The notes beneath the pieces are model-generated. The model was given only the letters and a program-made list of their open reading frames with translations. It ran no database searches and was not told where the DNA came from. Positions 54,650 to 64,000 of a stretch of DNA of 64,000 nucleotides are shown piece after piece (position 1 is the stretch's first letter; each line of letters starts with the position of its first letter). Source of the DNA: Bombyx mori (lineage: Eukaryota > Arthropoda > Insecta > Lepidoptera > Bombycidae). The DNA lies in the NCBI RefSeq assembly GCF_030269925.1, contig NC_085128.1, positions 5,210,501 through 5,274,500 of the forward strand. The letters are read 5' to 3'. The position numbers and the translations under genes were made by a program.

Positions 54650-54751
54650 TTTAAGGGTAGGCAGTGGCTTGGCTCTGCCACTGGGATTGCTGACGTTGAT
54701 GAGCGACGGTAACCACTTACCACCAGGTGGGCCGTATGCTTATCTGCCTGA
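54650..54751 (+). mobile_element. LINE 3'-tail fragment without polyA
   Basis: GGGTAGGCAGTGGCTTGGC through GGTGGGCCGTATGCTTATCT GCCTG. It stops there and continues directly into a second LINE piece. Confidence 0.82.
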
Positions 54752-55085
54752 TGCTCTGAGGAATTGTTCGAGATGATACCGGCATCTCGTTTTTACCATC
54801 GCACCGCCCGCCACCGGAGTAGAGTTCATCCATACTACCTGGAGCCACTGCGGACATCCACAGTGCGTTTCCAGAGGTCTTTTTTGCCACGTACCGTCCG
54901 GCTATGGAATGAGCTCCCCTCCATGGTGTTTCCCGAGCGCTATGACATGTGGCTTGTGGAGAGTATTAAACGGTAGGCAGCGGCTTGGCTCTACCCCTGG
55001 CATTGCTGAAGTCCATGGGCGACGGTAATCACTCACCATCAGGTGGGCCGTATGCTAGTCTGCCTACAAATGCAATAATTTTTTT
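54752..55085 (+). pseudogene. LINE 3' region with RT C-terminus
   Basis: ATGCTCTGAGGAATTGTTCG to CAAATGCAATAAT. Codes FEMIPASRFYHRTARHRSRV and WNELPSMVFPERYD in frame, closely matching the intact LINE. A ~13-bp deletion after GACATG removes SFFKR and shifts the frame. Confidence 0.87.
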
Positions 55086-56390
55086 TATTAAAGGCACTAA
55101 AATAAATTAGAGCGTATAAGTCATCCTTATCTTAAAGTGTTTGAGCTACCGAGGAAAATACGACAAAAGAATAGTCTTAGCTTACGTAAGTGACTGAAGA
55201 TTTACTAGAACATCGCATGTTCCAGAAAAACTCTAGTCGGAAGTTGTGTTCATGCTTCTCTTCGTTCGCTTTCGTGAACGAACTCCGTAAAGAACCCTGA
55301 ATTTTCCTACATATTTGATGACGGTTCAGCGTCACTATCCCTAAAAGCGAAAACGTTATTCATGAAACTAGGCGGAATGTGAACACGCACGTTTTGACGT
55401 TTATATAATCACTACTACTGTCGTTTGTGGCCGAAATTCAATAAACTTAGTCTATAGATTTAAATAGTAGCATCTCGAAGTCGTATGTGAAGTCTTATTT
55501 ATGTTTTATATTATTTTAATGTTGTTGTTGTTTATTGAAACATAAAAAAAAACAAATTGTAACTCTGCAAAAAGTTGTTTATTTTATTATTATTTTATTA
55601 TTATTTTATTAACTTATTTCTACACTTACAATTATTATAATTATTTTCGAACTTGCAAAGAGAAACAATATTGTTATTACTTCAATATTTAAACCCTTTT
55701 TTAAATCTAAATTTTTGTTTTTAAAGAAAACACATGATGTTTTTGACTGTACAAAGCCAGAGAGCAATTTTTCCAATTGAGTCGTCTATTATCAAAGGTG
55801 GGGCAATCTGTGCAGTTGCACAAAAAAATGTTATTGATATGTCAATACAGATTTATTTGAATATAATCGTCTCCTTCAAAGAATTCGGTTCAAAACCTAA
55901 GATCTATGATATGATATGATCTAAGATCTAAAATGTCGTTCAGAAGAGTTTTGTGAATGCCAATGGAATACAAAGTCAATAATTCGTTTTTCTGATTTAC
56001 CAATAATTGTCCAAAAGTCACATTGCCGGCTTTGATAATAGTCGACTCAATTATAGAGTGAGCATAGCTTCCACCATAGATAATACGATAGTCGAAGCTA
56101 ATGCGCGGGAAATTTAAATGTAATGAAGGGCCAAGACAGCTTCATTTACATTGTTATAATTTATTTTACCGGATTTTATAATAACATATTATAAGATACT
56201 CAAAGCACTGTCTATTGTTTTGAAAATAGTTGATCTACAGACAGAGCACCAAAGAGACACGATAATGTAATGTTTCTAATGTAATATTCCCCAGAGTGCT
56301 TAGTCAAAAATTTGCTATTCACGTAAAAATGTATTCATAAATAAGATTTCGTGCTTTATTTTCAATAAATCGTGAGGTAAATACGCGCAT
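55086..56390. other. Unannotated AT-rich DNA
   Basis: A (TTATTATTAT)-type low-complexity run at 55578-55610; nothing else. Confidence 0.5.
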
Positions 56391-56584
56391 TTGTTGGCTA
56401 AACTTGGCCAAAATCGTTTTACCAATTCGCTATATTTTTAATTGAGGAAAATATATTTGTTGGCTAAACTTGGCCAAAATCGTTTTACCAATTCGCTATA
56501 TTTTTAATTGAGGAAAATATATTTGTTGGCTAAACTTGGCCAAAATCGTTTTACCAATTCGATATATTTTTAATTGAGGAAAAT
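56391..56584. repeat. Minisatellite, 3 x 66 bp
   Basis: Units start at 56391, 56457 and 56523 with TTGTTGGCTAAACTTGGCCA. The first two appear identical over their shared length; the third has one change (TTCGA for TTCGC) and leaves the unit a few bases early. Each unit carries the palindrome TTGGCCAA. Confidence 0.96.
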
Positions 56585-57176
56585 ACTGACCTCGATTTCA
56601 AGATTGGCCATTAAACTTTCAAACATCAGTCCAATATTACATGGATTTTCGGAGAGGACAAGTTCCTGTTGCATATAATCGTAAAGAAAGTAATTTGTTT
56701 TCAGAACACATCACACGATCTCACTTCGAATCATCTGGGAGATGATTGTGAAGTACCGTTCTATAAGAAGAGATTGCCCTATAAAACCGGAAGACCATGT
56801 TCAACTGATGTATTTTTAGACGGCAAAATTGTTTTTACGTGACCAACAAATAGAGTGAAATAAACTTACAAAGAATGATAAAAGGTTTAAAAATATAGAA
56901 GATAATTTATAGAATATTGTATAATGGATAACTGTAATTTTTTTTTTATTCGTTTCATAGCGTTTTTGTACCAAATGTAAAAACAACGTTGTAACTTCAT
57001 ATATATTACGTATTATATGTGTGTAACACATATGTACTGAATTTTTCTATTTGCATCAACAAGCTGGACTTTCATAAAATTATGTTTCTGTTCATAAGAA
57101 TGTTACTACGGATAAAGAAAAAGAAAATAATATTCTTTTGAACTATTCCAAATGAGCAGACCATTTCAGTTGAAGT
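56585..57176. other. Unannotated AT-rich DNA
   Basis: No recognisable feature. Confidence 0.5.
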
Positions 57177-57588
57177 CGACGTGACCTAAAGTATAAGACG
57201 TTCGGTGCAATCGTGTGAGCGATGCACCGGTGTTCGAATCGGTGTACATAACAAATGTTCACGATTGACTTTCACGGTGAAGGAATAACATCGTATAATA
57301 AAAATCAAACCCACAAAATTATAATTTGCGTAATTACTGGTGGTAGGACCTCTTGTGAGTCCGCGTGGGTAGGTACCACCATCCTGCCTATTTCTACCGC
57401 TGAAGCAGTAATGCGTTTCGGTTTGAAGGGCGGGGCAGCCGTTGTAACTATACTGAGACCTTAGAACTTATATCTCAAGATGGGTGGCGCTTTTACGTTA
57501 TAGATTTCTATGGGCTCCAGTAACCACTTAACACCAGGTGGGCTGTGAGCTCGTCCACCCATCTAAGCAATAATAATAATAATAATAT
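57177..57588 (+). mobile_element. Bm1-type SINE, near full length
   Basis: Sense copy with tRNA-like head (GTGACCTAAAGTATAAGACG, B box GTGTTCGAATC), linker, body and tail, ending CTAAGCAATAATAATAAT. The linker lacks ~25 bp relative to the copy at 46151. Confidence 0.9.
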
Positions 57589-58346
57589 TTTACTATAATG
57601 AATACTTGAGTTTCTTAAGAGAATAAACAGAGGAACTAAAAGCCTTAACACTATAACGGATCTCAAGCGAGCCTTATAAATTCTGATAAATGATACAGCG
57701 AAGCGTCGGAGGCCATTAAGTCAGGAAAATGAAAAAAATAAAATATATCCAGTAGTCTTCTGCAAAACAATGACAAATTACTGTTTTTCTGCCTTCCTTC
57801 CTACCGAAATCGTTATTCTTGATTGCAGCTTCTCCTTTGTTTCGTACGTTTTCATAAAGTGTTTAATTCGTGACACTAATGCCCCTTTACTTTGAGACGC
57901 TTACTAGCTTCGTTTGAGGATATATTTTCTCTATTAAATTTTGAGTAAATGTGTTAATAACGTTTTTCTTTTCACAGTGGCTTAAAATAATGTTTGTAAT
58001 TTTATAATTTCCAAAGTTTTCTAATACTGTACAGCTTTCTTGAACACGGACGTTCTCGAATTAAGAAAAGAAAATAATAAACGCTCCTTCATCTTTTCAA
58101 ATTATGTATACAACTCGTGAAAATCATAGAAAATTACGAGTATATATATTATATGACAAGCAATCAGACAAAATTAAATATCAGTCGAGGCGTAAAAGGT
58201 AACGCTCTAATGAAGACGCGGGAGCGGTGGACTTCTAGAAGCCTTCGTATTCCATTGCAGCTCTACGAAATATGAACTTGCGAAAACTATTACACTAGTA
58301 TTAAATTTATACTTGATAAATGTTTAAGGTTCTGGTAAGTATTATT
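57589..58346. other. Unannotated DNA
   Basis: No recognisable feature. Confidence 0.45.
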
Positions 58347-58592
58347 ACTGGTGGTAGGAACTCTTGTGAGTCCGCGCGGTGAGGTACCACCGCCCTGCCT
58401 ATTTCTGAACCGTGAAGCAGTAATGCGTTTCGGTTTGAAGGGTGGAGCAGCCGTTGTAGCTATACTGAGATCTTAGAACTTATATCTCAAGGTGGGTGGC
58501 GCGTTTACGTTGTAGATGTCTATGGGCTCCAGTAACCACTTAACACCAGGTGGGCTGTGAGCTCGTCCACCCATCTAAGCAATAAAAAAAAA
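58347..58592 (+). mobile_element. Bm1-type SINE, headless
   Basis: ACTGGTGGTAGGAACTCTTG to CATCTAAGCAATAAAAAAA, well conserved. Confidence 0.9.
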
Positions 58593-59122
58593 GGTTTTCA
58601 GTTAAATTTTAACTGGAACTTTGCTTTCGATTTTTAAATGGTCTTAAATACCCAAAAATTGCTTAATGATTAATACTAATATTTCAATAATAACCCTTAA
58701 TTGAATTTTAATTTAATATATTATATTTTTCACAGATTCCAAACAGCTCTGTAAAAAATTGGCGATACAAACTCAGTGTACTTGTATTTTATGTCTTCAT
58801 TTATGTTTTATTCACATTACACGCGTTGAGAACACAGTAAAAAGTTTACAAATTCAATTCTGTTTCGGTAACATATTTCAAATGTTCCAACTTGCGAAAG
58901 AACAAGTTATTTATGAACGCTGCGGCTCGTTCATGATTCGTGAATATTTAAAATGCGCGCCACTGTGAATATTGCAGAAACCTAAATATATATGGTTCAC
59001 TCTAAAATATATACTGCTCACTACATACGGCCCACATATTGCTATAAATTTTCAATTTAATACGTTTAGGAAATGTCCAGAAAGACGTCTTATTTCACGA
59101 AAGTTATTTATTGTATGTATGT
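58593..59122. other. Unannotated AT-rich DNA
   Basis: No recognisable feature. Confidence 0.5.
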
Positions 59123-59456
59123 GTCGGGTAGGTACCACTGCCGTGCCTAATCCTGCCGTGAAGCAGTAATAAGGTTCGATTTGAAGGGTGGGGCAGCCGC
59201 TTTAACTTTACTGGTGATAGGACCTCTGAGTCCGCGCGGGTAGGTAACACCACCCTGCTTATTTTTGCCGTGAAGCAGTAATGCGAGCAAAACGTTTCGA
59301 TTTAAAGGGTGGGGCAGTCATTGTAAATATACTGAGACCTTAGAACTCATATCTCAAGGTGGATGGCGGCATTTACATTGTAGATGTCTATGGGCTCCGG
59401 TAACCACTTGACATCAGGTGGGCCGTGAGCTCGTTCACCTAAGGAATAAAAAAAAA
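59123..59456 (+). mobile_element. Bm1-type SINE, partial dimer
   Basis: Body segment CGGGTAGGTACCACTGCC...GGGGCAGCCGCTTTAACTTT (59126-59207) is followed at once by a headless SINE that starts ACTGGTGATAGGACCTCTGA and contains the same segment again, ending GGAATAAAAAAAAA. Confidence 0.85.
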
Positions 59457-61707
59457 TTTTTTTTTTTGCTAAAATGGACGAATAAACTTACGGTTCATGA
59501 GATGCAAAGTGGCTACCAGACCTTATAGGCAACATCATACACGCCGTTGTCCCCTTAAAATTAAAACTGATCGGTTGCTAATGCATTGTATTAATATAAA
59601 AAGGTTATAGTTACTAGTAAGCTCGCAACATGCCACCATGCATCCCTCCATAAAGGCAGGGGAGCAGAAGTCACGTGTTCTATGCAAAGTGCTCATTCAC
59701 CTTGTTCCCAGTCTGCCTTAGATGAGTTCTGCTCCATCCAAGGTTCGGAGGCGGGTTGTTGAGCGTCAGAGGGCTTTTATTAGTTCAACTCCGACATGCC
59801 TAGTATACCGCCCATCAACGCATAAGCTGAAATGCGGCGATTTTCTCATCATAAAAAAAAATTGAATCATAATTCAAATTAAATCAAATCCCATACGAGT
59901 TCACAATGTACTCAGTAAGGCTTTGACTTCAAGCCTCTTGGTGAGCGGTTAGGTCATTCACCCGTCTATGCAGTAAATAAAGAAACATAATATTCTAAGT
60001 AAATCCTGAAATTCACATTTTAAATCGTATTCTCGCTAAAGTTGCAAGTTAAATATCCTCAAAAATGCACGAGAGTCCACCGAAATCCATTACGCAACTT
60101 TTACGGTACTCCAAAAAGATTTAATAGCTTTAATATGAGCACTGTTTTCAAGAACGATGTCTCTCATAATGACTTTGTATTTTAATAGGTGTGTCCCGCA
60201 TTTTTACCAGCGGTATCGCCGTCCTCCGCCGTTGTTACGATTTTAAATTCGAACTTTTTTTTGTTTGATAAAAATATATATCGATTTATATTATCTGTTG
60301 ATAAAGTTTTAGGCTTTACATCCCTTATATAGGCTACACACGGCTGCGTCAGCAAATACAGAGGATACATTGCATAAGTTCTTTTTGCGTATTTTTAAGA
60401 TGTCTTGGGTAATCTAGATACGTCTGGCTTTCACGTTTCACTGGGCTTCAAATTTGTAATCTGAAATCTGTATTTGTAAATAAACGGTCTGAGGATGTCT
60501 ATCAATATTTTTTCTATGTAAAATTGAAAAGAATATTTAATAAACAACTGCTGTACTTGCTAAGTGCAGAATGTGCAATAACAAGAAACTTTGTAATTCA
60601 TTCGTTACGGCACATTAAATTTATTAGTCATTACAAATTTGCATCGCCCTCGGAGTAATAAAACAGAAAGCAACTCGGTAAAAGTGAAAGATGGGTTGCA
60701 TTACCGTGAGATTTATATCAACAACAAAAAAAAACAATTTCTCAATTTTTTTGGGCCTGAAGAAATTTTCGTGTTTTCAAGTACACTGCAAACGAACGCC
60801 ATTGAATAAATAAATTATTTTCTTTCACAGTTACTTTGATTTGAAACTGATTTTTATATTCACGTTGAAATACTTTGTTCGTCGTCTACAGAAATAAGTA
60901 TTCCAGTGCACGGCTAACTCATTACGGCAGTCTCTTAAGAATATTCTATCGCAAAAAAACGTCTAGGGCTGTACAATACTAGCAATAATTCCACTTAAAT
61001 AAAATTCATTTTTCGTCAAATTCAAAAATAGAAACTAATAGTAACTTATAATATAAAATATCAGGTAGTTTAAAACTGGTATGGATCTGATAACAATGGT
61101 TCAGAAGAAATAAAAATAAATATTTACGCTACATACCTATAAGAAAGAATATTGAAAAGGCAAAAAACATACTTTTTGTTATCTGTCTCAACGTACCGGT
61201 AAAACTAGAATTTGTACGTACGCGCTTACTGATAATATTAAACCATGTTCCAAATCAGATTATCATTTTTACCACGCAGTGTCTTGCCATTCTTTTCCTT
61301 ATGTTCTCGTGTCACGGATAAGTCTTGTTTCTTGGGACGAAGTTCTTTATGGGACGATGCGGAGGGGTACCCTAACCGGGAAAAAACGTCCGTAACGTAA
61401 GATTTTTATTAGTAATGCACACAGTGTACGACTTAACTTTGTAATAACGTACAAAAAATAACATATTTTTTATCATTCATTGACCACGATCTCAGACCGT
61501 TCGTTTGCGCTAACTCTTATGCACTAACTCTTATGCAAACAACCGTGAATGAAGTGTACCACAATAAGTTCGCACGTTACCGAATGACCGTGGGTTGTTG
61601 CGAATCCTCCAGTTTTATTTTCTTTATACCTCGAATAGAACTTAAAATTAATATTTTTATAATAAGGAACTTCGTTCCTATCCGGTGTCCCGCGACACCA
61701 TACATCT
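59457..61707. other. Unannotated DNA with a GC-richer patch
   Basis: Bases 59600-59830 (GTTGAGCGTCAGAGGGCTTT, AAGGCAGGGGAGCAGAAG) look like retroelement sequence without a diagnostic motif. The rest is AT-rich and unrecognised. Confidence 0.4.
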
Positions 61708-61832
61708 TTTTATTGTCTTTATAGCCTGACGAACGTACGGCCCATCTGAAGCGAAGCTACTGTCATTCATTGACATCAGAAATACTGGGACTGTTGCCAA
61801 CTAAGGCGCTGCAGACTGCACAAATTAGCCTT
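61708..61832 (-). mobile_element. LINE 3'-tail fragment, old
   Basis: TTTTATTGTCTTTATAGCCT, GTACGGCCCATCTGAAG and GACATCAGAAATACTGG follow the antisense tail with many changes. Confidence 0.5.
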
Positions 61833-61889
61833 CAATGGTAAGTAGGTGCGTAGCTGGTGTACCCTTCACAATGGGTATATCAAATGCGC

Positions 61890-63413
61890 GGACGTTTTTT
61901 CAATTAGGGCCCGGGACACCAGTGCTACGAGGCCCCGATTGTTTAGTGCTGTACAATTGTGTGTGCCCAAGTGTGTGAGTGTTTAATCTGGAGTTGCTGT
62001 CTCGGAGCGGAAACGCCCCGAACAGTGAGACGAAGGACCCGGGAACAGGTAAGTGATCGACACCATCTATTCCTTAACATTGGTTAATTGCGGGTAGGTG
62101 TAGATCAGCCTGTGAAAGCTGCGAAGCCATTTTATCTAGTGATAAAAATCGGTTTTCGTGAGCGCCATCGAGTCTGGCCGCCCGTGTCTATTCCCAGTCC
62201 TCCCCTACCCTTCGGGGTTAGGAGGGGCTGCTACTAACACCCGACAGGCCAATCCTTTCACAGGTTTGCGGCGTCGGAGCCCTTACAGGTAGGTTAGCTT
62301 TAGTTTAGTTTAATTCATTATTTGATTGTTGTTTTAGTAAATTTTCTATATTCATACTCTATATTGATTGATTTAATTCGCTTTTGTTTATTAATCTTAA
62401 ATTATTCATCCATTCATATGTAATTAATACAATAGATCAGTTAATTTCCTTATAATACATACAATAGCTAATAGGAGCAATTGCCCAAACAAAATTTAAT
62501 TACATAGCGTACTTATACCTTTTTTCAATTCTACCCACATCTGACGTTATATTTTTTGTTTACCAAATACTTTTAATTTTACTTCATAAATTAGTATAAT
62601 CTGGCATACCGACCACCTGTCATAAGTTGTCCCTATTGCATTCCCTTATTATTTGTAGAATCACCGACGGTTGCATGCTTTCTAGGTTCCAGTCGTGTTG
62701 TTTTGGTAAGTAGTTCTGTATAATATTATTTTATTAGATTTACATATTTAGTTATAATTTAGAACAGTTGGCGAGGCCCAGTGCCGGTTGACGAAGTTGG
62801 TGGTGTGATTCTGATGTCTGTGGTCCCCTCGGCTGTGGTCCTCTCGGTTTATTGATCTCAAAACTCGTTTTGAGATCTTGAATCGGGGGTCTTCGGCCCT
62901 GTGAGCCATCGGACTGAGGGATCGGACCCCGGCCCCCTTCCGTGCCCTTATTGTTGCCACTGTTACTCTTTATTGAACTTTCTGTTTCTTGTTTTCTTAA
63001 TGTACTTAAATTGTAGATTTCTAGGTTTTATTATTGCTACTTATTATAATTAATATCATTTTTCAAATAATTCTGTTGCTATTATAATTAGATAGGCGGT
63101 TAGTATTAATGTATTTAATTATTCCTTATTTTGATAGTTTGCAGTTAATTCTGAAGATAGTTAGATCTATAAATATAAATTACAGTTACTAGTATAAACA
63201 TTGGTATAATAGCACGCTCCTGGAGCCGGCAGGCGCGGCCATTCTTGTGTCTTAAGTTGTGTTCGTCTATTTAGTTTATAAATTTAGATTAGATTTTTCA
63301 TTTAGTTAGTAGAAGGCGGCTTAATTCCACTTCACATTAGAGTATTTGATATAAATATTTCCCCTTACTTTACTTTATTAAATTTACTTTATGCTATTAC
63401 ATTAACTAGTTAA
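61890..63413 (+). other. GC-richer, hairpin-bearing leader of an element or gene
   Basis: From about 61890 GC-rich blocks alternate with AT-rich ones. There are splice-donor-like sites AACAG|GTAAGT (62047), TTACAG|GTAGGT (62288) and TTTG|GTAAGT (62705), and acceptor-like CCTTTCACAG (62272) and GCTTTCTAG (62686). A CCTACCC-TTCG-GGGTTAGG hairpin lies at 62197-62227 and a 24-bp palindrome GATCTCAAAAC/GTTTTGAGATC at 62854-62877. No repeat in the window matches it. It may be a retroelement 5' UTR or the 5' exons of a host gene. Confidence 0.4.
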
Positions 63414-64000
63414 ATTTTCTTCCTTTTTCTTTCACCATTTCAACCTTACGTCGGGAAGGTGATAGGGCCTTGTGACATAGGTCAACATAACTCATCCAAC
63501 GGCTGGCCTTCCAGTGAGAGCACTGATGACCGCGTGACCAGACAGGATAGCCAAATCATGCCTGGTGGGGCTTCGTCTCCGCCCATAATCAGCACTCCCG
63601 GCCCATCCCGAAAGGGACGTAAAGCGGCGGCAGTCATTTTTGCCCACCGCCCTTCATTCATTCCTGTCTCAGGTCGTATGGACCCTGATCCGGCAAATAG
63701 GCCTGGACCTTCTTCGGAGGCCCGGGGGTCTCAGAGGATCGGGTCGGGGGAAAGTTCCTTTCCAATTCCGGCAGATCGCTCGGGGATACCTCGGCCTCGG
63801 AGGAAGGCCAGGTCCGAGTCGGACCAGGGTTCATCTGGGGCGGGTGATAAGCGCCCTAGGATTGGACCGTCACCACGGTCCAAGGAAGAGAGTGGCAGCG
63901 ACGAGTACTCCTCCCCTGCCACATCATCATCATCATCATCCTCTTCTCCCTTATCCAGTGGCAGCCCTTCTCCCTCCCCTCCTGCCAAACCGATACCTAA
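63414..64000 (+). CDS. Open frame running off the window end (ORF1-like, unidentified)
   Basis: The frame is open from 63414 to the last base (195 codons) with its first ATG at 63558-63560. I would take that ATG as start, but the upstream codons (SSNGWPSSESTDDRVTRQDS) also look coding, so an upstream exon is possible. The protein is Ser/Pro/Arg-rich: GPSRKGRKAAA near residue 15 from the ATG, PRPRRKARSESDQGSSGAGD, KRPRIGPSPRSKEESGSDEY, then an eight-Ser run from (TCA)n-type codons at 63923-63948. There is no signal peptide or zinc finger in the visible part. Such basic, Ser-rich, disordered N-termini are usual in ORF1 proteins of R1-type LINEs, but a host nuclear protein would look alike. GC content is far above the flanks. 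Confidence 0.5.
   Translation, partial: MFFLFLSPFQPYVGKVIGPCDIGQHNSSNGWPSSESTDDRVTRQDSQIMPGGASSPPIISTPGPSRKGRKAAAVIFAHRPSFIPVSGRMDPDPANRPGPSSEARGSQRIGSGESSFPIPADRSGIPRPRRKARSESDQGSSGAGDKRPRIGPSPRSKEESGSDEYSSPATSSSSSSSSPLSSGSPSPSPPAKPIP

Noticed and set aside
56391..56584. Tandem repeat considered as a CRISPR array
   Set aside because: Units are directly adjacent with no unique spacers, in an insect-type sequence.
63731..63988. Acidic minus-strand frame with a run of Asp
   Set aside because: It is the antisense of the Ser-rich plus-strand frame; the Asp run is the complement of the TCA/TCC serine codons.

Overview
This 64 kb window looks like AT-rich, gene-poor genomic DNA of a lepidopteran insect, most likely a silkworm (Bombyx mori or close kin). 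The grounds are: many copies of a tRNA-headed SINE that matches what I remember of the Bombyx Bm1 family, short Helitron-like elements of the Lep1 type, RTE-type and Jockey/CR1-like LINE remnants, and a cecropia-type mariner relic. These family names are recalled, not searched. I see no operons, bacterial genes or CRISPR arrays, and no host protein-coding gene I can defend. Almost every recognisable feature is a transposable element or a piece of one.

Layout. 1-6 kb: three antisense Bm1-type SINEs (one carries a perfect 40-bp palindrome), a LINE coding scrap, an unclassified dispersed repeat and an (ATT)n-tailed LINE end. 6-15 kb: a polyA retroposon end, a Helitron flanked by 37-bp direct repeats, RTE LINE debris and a long unannotated AT-rich stretch. 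15-21 kb: a Helitron cluster with a head-to-head pair and one Helitron nested in another, a solo LTR with a 4-bp target duplication, and decayed SINEs. 21-29 kb: a short TIR element, an RTE end with an 18-bp target duplication, more Helitrons and SINEs. 29-35 kb: a second LTR-like copy, two copies of a ~350-bp TIR element, a tRNA-derived SINE joined to a LINE end, and the best-preserved gene-like feature, a 5'-truncated LINE with a ~602-codon open reverse transcriptase frame at 32885-34693, inserted inside the second TIR element. 35-48 kb: SINEs, Helitrons, LINE ends (one nested in another), a mariner transposase relic split by a SINE, and a full-length SINE. 48-60 kb: an RTE reverse transcriptase relic, a third LTR-like copy with TATA and initiator motifs, a 3 x 66 bp minisatellite and several SINEs. 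61.9-64 kb: a GC-richer, hairpin-bearing leader followed by an open frame that runs off the window end. It is probably ORF1 of a retroelement, possibly a host gene.

How the parts work together. The LINE 3' end (last codons, stop and short UTR) aligns with the 3' end of the Bm1-type SINE over about 73 nt. The simplest reading is that the LINE reverse transcriptase family copies the SINE. Several nested insertions can be dated relative to each other because an undisturbed paralogous copy lies in the same window. The clearest is a Helitron inserted between A and T of another Helitron, with the empty site preserved at about 32.1 kb.
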